Shown: in pieces, positions 51,623-60,295 of the stretch
How the letters are laid out: each line of letters starts with the position of its first letter
Numbering within the stretch: position 1 is the stretch's first letter
Source: JACVRN01 sp036389255
Lineage (GTDB): Bacteria; Acidobacteriota; Blastocatellia; Pyrinomonadales; Pyrinomonadaceae
Reading direction: 5' to 3'
DNA length: 64,000 nt
NCBI GenBank assembly: GCA_036389255.1
Contig: DASVQI010000041.1
Span: forward strand, 515,462 to 579,461
Notes under the pieces: model-generated
Told to the model about the DNA's origin: nothing
Database searches by the model: none
Seen by the model: the letters and a program-made list of their open reading frames with translations, nothing else
Position numbers and translations under genes: made by a program

Positions 51623-52135
51623 CTACTCAATCCCTACGATTCGGCTGCGCCGCTCCAACAGCACCACGTCTCGCCACCTGTCCTCAATCTTTCCTATACG
51701 CTCACGCCTGCCTACTTCACGAAAACCGCAGCGCCTGTGAAGCTCAAGGCTAGAAAGATTTTCAGCCAGTATTCCTGCCTGAAGTGTCCAGATGCCGTTC
51801 TGCTCCGAGGAAGAGATTAAAGCTTCGAGCAGCGCTCGACCGCAGCCACGTCCCCGCGCCTCTGCTGTGACGTAGACGCTGACCTCAGCGACACCCCTGT
51901 AGGCGTGGCGCGAGGATACCGGCCTGAGCGCGGCCCAGCCCTTCACAGATTCATCGTCACGCGCAACGAAGCGGCACGATGAGAGATGCTCTCTGTCCCA
52001 CTGTTCCCAACCGGGCGCTTGGGTTTCAAAGGTAGCATTGCCCGTGCTGATGCCTTCAAGGTAGATGTCACGCACCTGCGGCCAATCGTCTGCGCGCATC
52101 TCTTCAATCCTGTAAGTATCGCTTCGCATGCTCAT
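51623..52135 (-). CDS. GNAT acetyltransferase, phosphinothricin-acetyltransferase type
   Basis: 170 residues. Acetyl-CoA loop VSVYVTAEARGRGCGRALLEALI (motif A, R-G-x-G-x-G/A) and the N-terminal YRIEEMRADDWPQVRDIYLEGISTGNATFE, typical of the PAT/YwnH group that acetylates amino groups of methionine sulfone-like or herbicide-like compounds. The C-terminal CGFREVGRRERIGKIEDRWRDVVLLER fits. Coupled by a 4-bp overlap to the inorganic pyrophosphatase gene. Confidence 0.9.
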   Translation of the reverse strand: MSMRSDTYRIEEMRADDWPQVRDIYLEGISTGNATFETQAPGWEQWDREHLSSCRFVARDDESVKGWAALRPVSSRHAYRGVAEVSVYVTAEARGRGCGRALLEALISSSEQNGIWTLQAGILAENLSSLELHRRCGFREVGRRERIGKIEDRWRDVVLLERRSRIVGIE

Positions 52136-52755
52136 CTGCCCCTGCGCTTCTTTCCACTTTTAGCCGCGCTCGCTCTACGCTTCTTCGGCCCGCGCCGCTT
52201 CTGAAAGCTCTTCATGCCTTCCTCGATTACCTTGCGCGCTCGCTCCGGGCCGAAGCGTCCCTGCGGCTTGAACTCTTTACCCTTAATCACGTTGTATGAG
52301 ACGAAGAAGTGTTCTATCTCGTCCAACAGATTCTTGTTCAGCTCGTCAAGCGTTCGCACGTCGCTGTGTACGCGCGAGTCAGCCGCCACGCCTATCAAGC
52401 GGTCGTTGCGCGTAGTCTCGCCGTCCCGTTCCGTCTGCTCCGCTTCTATGACGCCAATCAGCCGTGTGGCGACCAGACAGCCTGCGAACGCGGGCTCGTC
52501 CATAAGCACCAGCACGTCTAGCGGGTCGCCGTCGCCGCCCAAAGTTGAAGGGATGAATCCGAAGTCGAAGGGAAAGCTTGCGCCTGCGGGCAGGACGCCG
52601 CCCAGCTTGAATAGCCCAAGCTCCTCATCGTAATTGAATTTGTTACGGCTTCCCTTGGGCGTCTCTATGATGACGTTAATCTCATCCTCGTCATCGCTGA
52701 GCGCCGCCAATTGATTGAGACGCGCGCCTGTCTTTGCTCTCTTTGAGGCAGTCAT
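52132..52755 (-). CDS. ppa: Inorganic pyrophosphatase, family I
   Basis: 207 residues. Signature DGDPLDVLVLMDEP with the three metal-binding Asp; also FPFDFGFIPSTLGGDG. The usual start is extended by about 20 residues and the C-terminus is a highly basic tail (KRRGPKKRRASAAKSGKKRRGR), not part of the fold and unusual for the family. Hydrolyses PPi in the cytoplasm; a membrane pyrophosphatase is encoded at 60-63 kb, so PPi has two fates. Followed in the same transcript by the GNAT gene. Confidence 0.93.
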   Translation of the reverse strand: MTASKRAKTGARLNQLAALSDDEDEINVIIETPKGSRNKFNYDEELGLFKLGGVLPAGASFPFDFGFIPSTLGGDGDPLDVLVLMDEPAFAGCLVATRLIGVIEAEQTERDGETTRNDRLIGVAADSRVHSDVRTLDELNKNLLDEIEHFFVSYNVIKGKEFKPQGRFGPERARKVIEEGMKSFQKRRGPKKRRASAAKSGKKRRGR

Positions 52756-53211
52756 GAACTCATCTTAGTTTAACTTCGAGGCACGCTCAAAATTTTTATG
52801 AAACCTTTCTGCAACTGATGACACTAACAACCGAAACATGAAACCGGTTCCTGCAAAGCCTTCTCGGAATCGGCTGCCGAAATTTGAAAGAACGCCTGTT
52901 AATAATTTAGTCGCTCTTTCGTCTTATAGATGGCGGCGGTAATTAACCGCCCTTGAGATTGATTGAAGATTTACGAAAATTCGTAAACCTTTACGAAAAA
53001 AATCTTCGGCTAATAGTTGGAACTTCCCCGAGGGAAAGACCGTAAAGGGACACGGTGATGTTCTTTGACTCTTATCGCGCTGTTGTTATCAAGACAATTC
53101 AATGCGCGAAAGTTTTTGGAACCGAAACACAGGCCCAACGTAAATAGAGAGTGGAAGGCCCGTCCAACTGAAATCTTGGGAATCTTTTAAGCTAATTCAA
53201 GGAGAGCAACA
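52756..53211. other. 455-bp regulatory intergenic region
   Basis: Divergent leader between ppa and a small secreted protein gene. Contains a palindrome (next entry) and ACCGT/ACGGT around 53040-53057. No coding frame or known riboswitch motif recognised. Confidence 0.5.
52970..52987. promoter_or_regulatory. Palindromic operator candidate TTTACGAA-AA-TTCGTAAA with a third half-site
   Basis: Perfect 8-bp arms (52970-52977, 52980-52987), then a further TTTACGAA starting at 52990. A cluster of three identical half-sites looks like a regulator binding site; the cognate protein is unknown. Confidence 0.5.
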
Positions 53212-53592
53212 ATGAGAAAGATGATTAACCTTGTGGTTATCGTGGCGGTGGTGTGTCTGTTATCAACCCTGACGGTCTTTGGTAAAGACAAGAGCGAGTA
53301 CATCAATCTGCCGCAGGATGTAGTAATCAACGGAACGCTCGTTAAGAAGGGCGCATACAAATTGAAGTTCGATGAAAAGACCGGTGAGCTTCTTATCATG
53401 AAGGGTAGCAAGGTTGTTGCTAAGACCTCAGCTCGCCTTGAGAAGAGAGAAGACAAAGCTGGTCGCACCGAGTTCAATACCTCCAGCAACGGCTCGCAGA
53501 GCGAGCTGCGTGGAATCACCTTCCGTGGCGACAGCGAGAAGATAGTGATTTCACAGGGCGGCTCAAGCAGCCAGCCTGCGACCGCTCAGTAA
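53212..53592 (+). CDS. Small secreted beta-rich protein, unknown
   Basis: 126 residues; AAGGAG 7 bases before the ATG. Signal peptide MRKMINLVVIVAVVCLLSTLTVFG; mature part LPQDVVINGTLVKKGAYKLKFDEKTGELLIMKGSKVVAKTSARLEKRED looks like a small beta-barrel of the type seen in acidobacterial secreted proteins, ending in a Ser/Gln tail. No enzyme motif. The long leader and palindromes upstream suggest strong regulation. Confidence 0.65.
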   Translation: MRKMINLVVIVAVVCLLSTLTVFGKDKSEYINLPQDVVINGTLVKKGAYKLKFDEKTGELLIMKGSKVVAKTSARLEKREDKAGRTEFNTSSNGSQSELRGITFRGDSEKIVISQGGSSSQPATAQ

Positions 53593-53641
53593 AAGATTTA
53601 AGAGCCCCGGCAGAGTAGTACAAGCAGAATCCTCCTGGTGC

Positions 53642-53700
53642 AATTGAGAAGCGCTAGCGTGTTGGAGAGGCCGACACAACTAGCGCTTCTCAATTTTTTT
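53642..53700. terminator. Bidirectional terminator
   Basis: AATTGAGAAGCGCTAG (53642-53657) with its complement (53680-53695), inner GTGTTGG/CCGACAC, then a T run on the plus strand. Between convergent genes. Confidence 0.9.
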
Positions 53701-54571
53701 ATGCGAACCCGCGAGCGGGCATGCGGGGCGAGCGCTGAAGCCAGTTCTCTTCAGGATAGCTGCACGCGCCGTCTATGACGTGCAGCGTGTAAGCGTGCCG
53801 GGACTTCGCAGACCTGTTGGCGTAGCTCAGGTGCGGCAGAAGACCACTCAGAACAATCAACGTTCCCTTTTTGACTTCTAGCGGAACAAGTCTCTCAAGC
53901 GGCCACTCGCTTGAGTCGTAAACCTCAAAGCGCGTCCCGCCCCGGCCGTCACGCACGAAGCGCGAGCGAAGCCCCAGATGATGCCCGCCCGGAATCGCCC
54001 ACAGGCACCCGTTCTCCCGCGTCGCATCTTCGAGCGCAAACCAGAGGCCCGTGACGCTCATGGGCTCGGTGTATAGAAAGGTGCTGTCCTGATGGCACGT
54101 GACCTCGCCCCCTACGCGCGGCTGCTTGAAGATGTACATGGATTGTATGAGCAGGGGCTGAGAGACACCCAGTTGGGAAACTAAGCGCGCGAGCTTCGCG
54201 GTTCTTGAGAATCGGTCGAAGACCTCGTCCAAATCATGCAGCGCGTGGCCAATCTTATTAATAGAACGCTCTTTCTCTTGGCGCAGGCGTCCATCCTCAA
54301 GAAAAGCATCTTCTTCGAAAAAGAAGCGAATCTTATCGCCCGATTCCAGAAAGTAACTGTCGCTGCGCCGTGTCTGCTCTCGCGTGGAGAAGACGGAGAA
54401 CGAGCCGGCAGGGTCGAAGGCTTCTACCATCTCGGAGGCGCGGCGGCGCAGCGCGTCGCAGTCGGGCGCGGGCACGAAATTCTCAAGGATTAGAAAACCG
54501 TCCCGCCCGTATTGCTCAAGCTGCCCGGCTTCGAGCCTGAAAGCCGTCTCTTCCATCCACGAATCCTCCAC
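53699..54571 (-). CDS. Phytanoyl-CoA dioxygenase-like Fe(II)/2-oxoglutarate oxygenase
   Basis: 290 residues of the PhyH family. Iron ligands His and Asp in CHQDSTFLY and the distal His in LLPHLSYANRS; the 2-oxoglutarate-binding Arg is in the same strand or in KSRHAYTLH. Middle block PMSVTGLWFALEDATRENGCLWAIPGGHHLGLRSRF is typical. Hydroxylates an unknown small molecule or lipid. Single gene, convergent with the small secreted protein gene. Confidence 0.88.
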   Translation of the reverse strand: MEDSWMEETAFRLEAGQLEQYGRDGFLILENFVPAPDCDALRRRASEMVEAFDPAGSFSVFSTREQTRRSDSYFLESGDKIRFFFEEDAFLEDGRLRQEKERSINKIGHALHDLDEVFDRFSRTAKLARLVSQLGVSQPLLIQSMYIFKQPRVGGEVTCHQDSTFLYTEPMSVTGLWFALEDATRENGCLWAIPGGHHLGLRSRFVRDGRGGTRFEVYDSSEWPLERLVPLEVKKGTLIVLSGLLPHLSYANRSAKSRHAYTLHVIDGACSYPEENWLQRSPRMPARGFA

Positions 54572-54785
54572 TATAAACGCCTCTCTCTTACGATAACATT
54601 AAAGGGGCCGGTGCCGCCCGCGAACCAAATGCTGGAAATTCGCCCGCATTAATAGTTTCCCAACTATAAAACCGTAGTTGTGATGAAAGTTGCCCGGCTG
54701 CTATTGTCGCCGGTCGGAGTTTCGAGTATAAATTCGCTTACGTTTAGGTCTTCGCTTTCCGTGAAAGGTTAAGGAGTCAACTTCT

Positions 54786-55778
54786 ATGTACTCTCGAAAG
54801 TATCTCTTTGTCAGCGTGGGTCTGGCCGCGCTCATGCTTCTTTTTTCTATGAGCGTCCCGGCGCAGAAGAAAAAGAAGAATGAGCCGCAAGCTCCGCAGA
54901 GTAACCCGCCGACGATACGGCTGACGCCCAGCACGAATGTCGTCATGAACTGTCCCGGCGAAGGCTCTTCCGTGCAACTCGTAGCGGACGCCGTCAGCCC
55001 GCAGGGGCTTCAACTGCGCTACAACTGGAGCGCCACCGGAGGCCGCATAGTCGGCACGGGCGCTAATACCACATGGGACTTCTCAGGCGTGCAGCCGGGA
55101 ACCTACACGGTCACAGTTGAGGTCAATAGCGGACGCGAGCAGGACTGCACGGCCTTCACGCAGACGGCTGTGGTGGTGCGCGACTGCCCGCCGCCGACCT
55201 GTCCCAGCATAGTCATCTCGTGTCCGGACACCGTGCGCGTAGGCGAGGCCATTACCTTCACAGCCAACGTAACGAACCTTGCCACAGGCATTACGCCCAT
55301 TTACCAGTGGACAGTGTCAGCCGGAACCATCACCGGCGGGCAGGGAACGCCGACCATCACTGTTGATACCACAGGACTCGCGGGGCAGCCCGTCAACGCG
55401 CGTCTCTCCGTAGGCGGCTTTAATCTTGATTGCTCCGCGCAGTGTACTACGCAGATTCCTTACAACCCCGAGCCGCGCAAGTTCGACGAGTTCGGAGACA
55501 TCGCGCGCGACGATGAAAAGGCGAGGCTGGATAATTTCGCCATACAGCTACAGCAGGAGCCTGAAGCGCAAGGCTACATCTTCGTCTACGCGGGCACGGG
55601 AAGGCGCATACGCGCGGACTACGCGCAGAGACGAACGGCGCGCATACGCGATTACCTTCTCAACTCTCGCGGACTAGATGCTCGCCGCATAGTGATAATG
55701 GAAGGCCCGCCGCGCTCGGAGCCCGCCGTCGAGCTTTGGATATCGCCGCCGGGCGCGACAGCTCCCGTCCCCAGATAA
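54786..55778 (+). CDS. Secreted protein with two PKD-like domains and an OmpA-like C-terminal domain
   Basis: 330 residues; AAGGAG at the right distance before ATG. Signal peptide MYSRKYLFVSVGLAALMLLFSMSVPAQ, a Lys/Pro linker, then two Ig/PKD-like domains with repeated VTVEV and YNWSATGG, YQWTVSAG blocks (about 40-125 and 135-220), Cys in NCPGEG, DCPPPTCP and DCSAQCTT. The last 100 residues (EFGDIARDDEKARLDNFAIQLQQEPEAQGYIFVYAG) have the OmpA-type 'D...L' layout and basic ADYAQRRTARIRDYLL helix. Outer-membrane or wall-associated. Confidence 0.8.
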   Translation: MYSRKYLFVSVGLAALMLLFSMSVPAQKKKKNEPQAPQSNPPTIRLTPSTNVVMNCPGEGSSVQLVADAVSPQGLQLRYNWSATGGRIVGTGANTTWDFSGVQPGTYTVTVEVNSGREQDCTAFTQTAVVVRDCPPPTCPSIVISCPDTVRVGEAITFTANVTNLATGITPIYQWTVSAGTITGGQGTPTITVDTTGLAGQPVNARLSVGGFNLDCSAQCTTQIPYNPEPRKFDEFGDIARDDEKARLDNFAIQLQQEPEAQGYIFVYAGTGRRIRADYAQRRTARIRDYLLNSRGLDARRIVIMEGPPRSEPAVELWISPPGATAPVPR

Positions 55779-55800
55779 GAGATAGCTAGCAGTAGAAAGT

Positions 55801-55840
55801 AGATGGTGAATAGAGGCTCGGAAGCTTCTATTCACCATCT
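55801..55840. terminator. Hairpin AGATGGTGAATAGAGGCT after the PKD/OmpA gene
   Basis: 18-bp arms with one mismatch (55801-55818, 55823-55840), followed by CTCTTT. Same repeat family as 25831-25877. Confidence 0.65.
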
Positions 55841-55872
55841 CTCTTTGAAGAGCATGCCGCGTAAAAAGCAGA

Positions 55873-56724
55873 TTAAAAGAGCGACGGCTGGTCATCAAGG
55901 CTTGAAGCTTCGACCGTTTCCTGTCCGAGCAGCCGCTTCAACTTGTTGGCGCTGGCGGGCGCGTGCCCCTCGTAAAAGTTGCTGAAGTAAGCGAAGACTT
56001 CGGAAGTGCGCGCGCGAATCTTTGCTATTGTCTCGTGCCACGATTGAAGGTTTCTGTCCCTCATTCTCTGAACGCGGTCAAAGCTTACAAGGTCGCGCTC
56101 TCCCATCCAGCGTATGTAGGCGAAGTCGGCTGCGGGCCACTCGATGAACTGCAACATCAGCGAGCGCTCTATCCACTGGCCTTCCGTCAGCGCGAGCGCA
56201 ACGCGGTGTCTGGCCAGAAGGTCTGCCACGCGGCGGCGCATCCAGCCGGGGTGACGAAACTCTATGCTGAACCGTATGTCTTTCGGCAACTGTTGCAGAA
56301 ATTCGCGCAGGGCGTGAGCATTCTCCGTCGTCAGCTCGAACTGCGGCGGCATCTGAATCAGTATGACGCCGAGCCTGCTGCCTAGAGCCCTGACGCGCGC
56401 GGAGAACTCTTCGAGCAGTATCGTGCTTCCGCTTCCCAGAGAGCGCGCGTGCGTAATCTCCTGCGGCAGCTTGAGCGAAAAGGTAAAGCCGTCAGGCGTG
56501 CGCTTGGCCCACGCGGAGACGGCTTGCGCCGACGGGATGGCATAAAAGGTCGAATCCACCTCTACCGTCTCAAAGGCGCGTGCGTAAATCTCAAGCATCT
56601 CTGGCGCGCGCGTCCCCCTCGGATAAAAGACCGGCCGGCTCCCGGCAGCGCCGCTCACCCAATCCTCATAATTCCAACCCTGACACCCGACGCGAACCGG
56701 CGCAAGCTTTTCCTGATTAGACAT
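55873..56724 (-). CDS. DUF72 (YecE-like) TIM-barrel protein
   Basis: 283 residues of the DUF72/YecE family: RVGCQGWNYEDW at the start, FYAIPSAQAVSAWAKRTPDGFTFSLKLPQEITH, LIQMPPQFELT, IEFRHPGW and VFAYFSNFYEGHAPASANKL. The fold is a TIM barrel resembling sugar-phosphate isomerases or endonuclease IV, but the reaction is unknown. Followed upstream by a tandem-repeat hairpin that spans the gap to the methyltransferase gene. Confidence 0.93.
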   Translation of the reverse strand: MSNQEKLAPVRVGCQGWNYEDWVSGAAGSRPVFYPRGTRAPEMLEIYARAFETVEVDSTFYAIPSAQAVSAWAKRTPDGFTFSLKLPQEITHARSLGSGSTILLEEFSARVRALGSRLGVILIQMPPQFELTTENAHALREFLQQLPKDIRFSIEFRHPGWMRRRVADLLARHRVALALTEGQWIERSLMLQFIEWPAADFAYIRWMGERDLVSFDRVQRMRDRNLQSWHETIAKIRARTSEVFAYFSNFYEGHAPASANKLKRLLGQETVEASSLDDQPSLF

Positions 56725-56735
56725 GATTTTTTTAA

Positions 56736-56833
56736 GTCCAGAGAGTCCAGAGAGTCTAGAGAGTCTGTAGAGTCTGTAGAGTAAAGAAGCGTTCTTCTCT
56801 ATAGACTCTCTAGACTCTCCGGACTCTCCAGAC
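56736..56833. repeat. Hairpin of tandem GAGAGTC units
   Basis: The left arm is a run of GTCCAGAGAGTCCAGAGAGTC-type 9-bp repeats from 56736; the right arm (about 56803-56833) is its imperfect complement. The right arm is read as the last residues of the methyltransferase gene. Confidence 0.7.
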
Positions 56834-57455
56834 TGTTTTTAAGTATGATGATGTTGAAGATGCCGAGTAAGGCACGTTCTATGCTCTCTACGTGAAATCC
56901 TGCGCGGCGTGCCTCCTGAGCCGTGCGGCGGTTGAAATGGTCTTCGCACAGGGGAACCGTGACCCTGTTCAGAAGGTCGAAGACCGGGCCCAGTAGTCCC
57001 GTCGGCCGCACGTGCTCCAGCATGACTATCGTGCCGCCTTCGCGCACCACGCGCCTTAGCTCGTGGAAGGATTTCTGCGGGGACGCGACCGAGCAGAAGA
57101 GAAGCGTAGAGAGCGCTGCGTCGAAGTAATGGTCTGGAAAAGGGAGCGCCTCGACGTTTGCCTGAATGAGAGAGACGCTCTTTGGGCGGCTCTTCAGCTT
57201 CGCGTGTCGAATCATCTCGCGGCTCAGTTCGCTCGCAACGCCGCGCGTCGAAGCGGCAAGGTGAGAAAAGTTGAGCCCGGTGCCCGCGCCTACCTCAAGC
57301 AGCAGAGCGTCTTCAGGCAGAGCCGCAATCGTCTTCTCGCGCAGGCGCGTCAAGAACAGCCGCTCGCAGGGTCTTATGGCCGCGTCATAGCTGGCGGCCA
57401 GACGGTCATAGGTTATAGAAACTTTATTTTGGCTCACTTTACTTGATGCCGACAC
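56799..57455 (-). CDS. Class I SAM-dependent methyltransferase (UbiE/Methyltransf_11 type)
   Basis: 218 residues. SAM loop LLEVGAGTGLNFSHLA, then motif II VSLIQANVEALPFPDHYFDAALSTLLFCSV and motif III in RRVVREGGTIVMLEHVRP, followed by RRTAQEARRAGFHVESIERALLGIFNIIILK. Substrate unknown; could be a lipid, quinone-like or small amine. The last dozen residues (NSLESPESLESL) are translated from the intergenic tandem repeat and are not part of the enzyme fold. Confidence 0.88.
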   Translation of the reverse strand: MSASSKVSQNKVSITYDRLAASYDAAIRPCERLFLTRLREKTIAALPEDALLLEVGAGTGLNFSHLAASTRGVASELSREMIRHAKLKSRPKSVSLIQANVEALPFPDHYFDAALSTLLFCSVASPQKSFHELRRVVREGGTIVMLEHVRPTGLLGPVFDLLNRVTVPLCEDHFNRRTAQEARRAGFHVESIERALLGIFNIIILKNSLESPESLESL

Positions 57456-57637
57456 GGACTTATATCACTCTGGCGTACTTTAAAAAAGTAATCTAATATA
57501 TGCCCGGTCTTTTCACAGGCATCTGCTGCCAGCTAGCTATCAGCGAAAGCTCCTCAGCTTAGCTTCTGAAGAAGTTCGAGTCCAGCCAGACAAAAGCGCA
57601 CGCCCGACCCTCGTTAAGAGCGCTGTAAACGAATCTT

Positions 57638-58327
57638 ATGGAAGATAGCCAGAGCAAACAGGAACCTGAGCCATCTACAGGTGATGCGCTGCTTGATACG
57701 GTAGATCACGAGAGGCTGGCGCGGCTGGTTGCGCCCGGAAAGGCTTCCCGCGCAGATAAAGAGCAGCAACTCTCTGGCGGCTTTAAGCTGCCAATGAGTA
57801 TGCCCACCATACCGGAGCAGCGACCTCCTGTTGTCTTCTCACAGCACGCTCCACCGATGGCTGCACCGTCGGCTCCCGTCCCTTATGCAGGCGCGCAGAA
57901 AAAATCTTCACCTGTGCTTATCTTAGCCGCCATCACCTCCTTCCTCTTGATTCTGATTGCGGGCCTATTAGGCATCTTCTTTCTAAGGTCTATGAAAACA
58001 GCGAGCGTGCCGGTGCGACAGCCCGTGAAACAGAGTCCACCTGAATCAAACGCGCCAATCAAGCCTGATTTGGTGTCTCTGCCCGGCGGCTCCTTCCAGA
58101 TGGGACGCTCCGACGGCGCTGAGCAGGAAGGCCCCGTTCATTCCGTCACTGTCGGAGCCTTTAGTATAGACCGCACCGAAGTCACCAACGCAGAGTACGC
58201 CCAGTTCGTAGCCGAGACAGGTCATGCCCCTCCGAGACAGTTTGTCGCGGGCAGGCCGCTAAGCGGGCAGGAGCAATGGCCTGTGACTAACGTCTCGCTT
58301 GAGGACGCGAAGGCGTTTGCGGCGTGA
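57638..58327 (+). pseudogene. Membrane protein with truncated SUMF1/FGE-sulfatase domain (5' part of a decayed gene)
   Basis: 229 residues. An acidic, Pro-rich cytoplasmic part (1-85) is followed by one transmembrane helix (LILAAITSFLLILIAGLLGIFFL) and a SUMF1 domain from about 147 (LVSLPGGSFQMGRSDGAEQEGPVHSVTV..FSIDRTEVTNAEYAQFV). The domain stops at VTNVSLEDAKAFAA, where normal members go on with a Trp and then RLPTEAEWE. The rest of the motif (RDGVAYRLPTEE) is present in another frame (+1 shift) right after the stop. The gene is therefore broken. Confidence 0.7.
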
Positions 58328-59129
58328 CGGCGTGGCTTACAGGCTGCCCACGGAAGAGCTTGAACGAATCGTCACGAAATCGCTTGCCAAAGATGTCGAG
58401 GAGAGATACCAGACAATCAAGGATTGGCTGGTAGACATACGCCGTCTAAAAAAACAGCTTGAGCTGGAAGAGGCCCTTGAGCGCTCCGTCAAGCAGCAGG
58501 ATGGCGACGAAGGCCATAAGTCTACAGACAGAAAACCGGCCGGAGACACCGACAAGGAGTCGTCTACAGAAAAGCGCGAAGAGTCTCAGGTGTCGAGCGC
58601 GGAGTACATCGTCGGTGAGATTAAAAATCATAAGCGGGTGGTGCTTCTCGCGCTACTGCTGTTAATGGTTACAGGCGGGTGGTTCGCTTATAGCTTCTTT
58701 AGCAGAAAGCCCGTCATAGCCGTGCTGCCATTCAGCTACAAGGTGGACTTGAATCAGACCGACGGCCCCGTGATGGAAGATTTGAGCGAGGGTATTACCA
58801 AAAGGCTGATGGACGACCTTGCCCAGCTCTCTTCAACGGTCAGGGTCAAACAGCGCAGCACCGTCTATCGTTATAAGGGGCCGGAGGTAGACCCGCAGAA
58901 GGCCGGGCGCGAGCTTGGCGCTCAATGGGTATTGACGGGAATTGTTTCTAAGCGCGGCAATACTCTAATCGTTCAGGCTGAGCTTAATGACGTTGATACC
59001 GAATCACAGGTCTGGGGCGAGGTCTATAAACGCGAGCAGCCTGAAGGGGCGGAATCCACCGCGCTTCAGGAAGAGTTTTCCCGGCAGATAATTGATAAGG
59101 TGCGAGCGAAGCTCTCAGGCGAGAGATGA
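58299..59129 (+). pseudogene. Fragment: SUMF1 end fused to the C-terminal end of a protein kinase-TolB-like protein
   Basis: The frame is open from 58299, but the first homologous codons are at about 58323. RDGVAYRLPTEE belongs to the SUMF1 gene before it. It is joined directly to LERIVTKSLAKDVEERYQTIKDWLVDIRRLKKQLELEEALERS, the last stretch of a PknB-type Ser/Thr kinase domain. Then come a linker, one transmembrane helix and a TolB/FlgO-like domain (VIAVLPFSYKVDLNQTDGPVMEDLSEGITKRLMDDLAQL..RYKGPEVDP..GAQWVLTGIV). The kinase catalytic part is missing and the TPR part that usually follows is absent. Best explained by a deletion between two neighbouring genes. Confidence 0.7.
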
Positions 59130-59173
59130 ATCTTCCGCACGCGCCGCTTGCCGAAGCCGAAAGCCCGCGTGAC

Positions 59174-59581
59174 TTAACGAAGCGTCATGATAACTGAGCG
59201 CTCGCGCGGGCCGTCGAACTCGCAAAGGAAGATGCCCTGCCATCTTCCCAGCATAAGCTCGCCGTCACGAAAGGGGACTGTGACGCTCGCGCCCACGAGG
59301 CTCGATTTAATGTGCGCGTCCGCGTTCTCTTCGCCGTGTCGGAAGTCCATGCCGTGCTGCGGAATCAGCGTGCGAAAGGCGTGAAGCATGTCGGAGGCCA
59401 CATCCGGGTCTGCGTTCTCGTTGATGGTCAGCCCGGCGGTCGTGTGCTGAACATAGAGCACGCAGATGCCTTCCGTCGCGCCCGCTTCCTTTAACTTGCG
59501 GCGAACTTCGTCCGTGAACTCTACTAGCTGTTCGCGCTCGCGCGAGCGCACACGTAGCGTGTAGAACATCTCCGGCTTCAC
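59174..59581 (-). CDS. YjbQ/UPF0047 family protein
   Basis: 135 residues of the YjbQ family (secondary thiamine-phosphate synthase activity reported for some members): VLYVQHTTAGLTINENADPDVASDML, DFRHGEENADAHIKSSLVGASVTVPF, and LGRWQGIFLCEFDGPRERSV. The His, Glu and Asp of the putative metal site are kept. Compact trimeric beta protein. Followed by a terminator shared with bioY on the same strand. Confidence 0.94.
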   Translation of the reverse strand: MKPEMFYTLRVRSREREQLVEFTDEVRRKLKEAGATEGICVLYVQHTTAGLTINENADPDVASDMLHAFRTLIPQHGMDFRHGEENADAHIKSSLVGASVTVPFRDGELMLGRWQGIFLCEFDGPRERSVIMTLR

Positions 59582-59600
59582 TCTTCGGGATTAAAATCGT

Positions 59601-59639
59601 AAAGCCCCTGATTCGTCTAAAGTGCCGGTCAGGGGCTTT
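59601..59639 (-). terminator. Terminator of bioY
   Basis: AAAGCCCCTGA (59601-59611) pairs with TCAGGGGCTTT (59629-59639); T-rich after it on the minus strand. Confidence 0.85.
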
Positions 59640-59670
59640 AACAGTTTCGAGCGCAGATTTCCGGCGTGGC

Positions 59671-60273
59671 TTATGGCCGCCTGTCTCCCGTGCGGCGCAG
59701 TATGGCCCAGCCCGTCGGAAGGACTGCCGCCGCCAGCGAAATCTTCACCGCGTCGCCCAGAAGAAAAGGCGCTACGCCAGCGCGCCACGCGGCAATCGCG
59801 GTCGGCGCGTAAAAGGCCGAGAGCCAAGACCAGCCGCAAAGCAGTATGACTGCCGAGCCCAGAAGCATAGCCGAGGCGGCCGTCAAATACTTTCTGTCCC
59901 AGCCGCGCTCCGCGAGCCATCCGGTCAGGAAGGCCGCTAGCGGGTAAGAGAACAGGTAGCCTGCCGTGGGACTAAAGAGAAGATAGTGTAGACCGCCCTG
60001 ACCCGAACGGAAAAAGGGAAGTCCTACCGCGCCTTCTACCAGATAAGCAATCATGGCCAGCGCGCCGAGCCGTGAGCCCAGCAGCGCGCCCGTCAAAAGC
60101 ACCGCGAACGTTTGCCCCGTGATAGGCACGGGCGTCCACGGCAGAGGAATGACGACCTGCGCCGAAAGGGCTGTCAGAAGACTGAAGGCTACGACGAGCA
60201 CGACAGAGCGCGCCCAATCCACGGGCGCGAGCGCCGCTCCCATTAGAGTTTCGGCTTTAGCGTAAGTGTTCAT
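59671..60273 (-). CDS. bioY: Biotin transporter, BioY family (S component)
   Basis: 200 residues from ATG 60273 (an upstream frame reads into the repeat). Five or six transmembrane helices; family blocks VVIPLPWTPVPITGQTFAVLLTGALLGSRLGALAMIAYLVEGAVGLPFF and YLFSYPLAAFLTGWLAERGW. The PVPITGQTF and GLPFF motifs are diagnostic of BioY. Imports biotin, alone or with an ECF energising module that is not in this window. A terminator follows. Confidence 0.95.
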   Translation of the reverse strand: MNTYAKAETLMGAALAPVDWARSVVLVVAFSLLTALSAQVVIPLPWTPVPITGQTFAVLLTGALLGSRLGALAMIAYLVEGAVGLPFFRSGQGGLHYLLFSPTAGYLFSYPLAAFLTGWLAERGWDRKYLTAASAMLLGSAVILLCGWSWLSAFYAPTAIAAWRAGVAPFLLGDAVKISLAAAVLPTGWAILRRTGDRRP

Positions 60274-60295
60274 CTCAAAATACCGTGTGATAATT

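Noticed and set aside
58299..58345. Programmed frameshift between the two halves of the SUMF1 region
   Set aside because: No slippery heptamer is visible, some codons are missing, and the downstream frame joins a different protein family.
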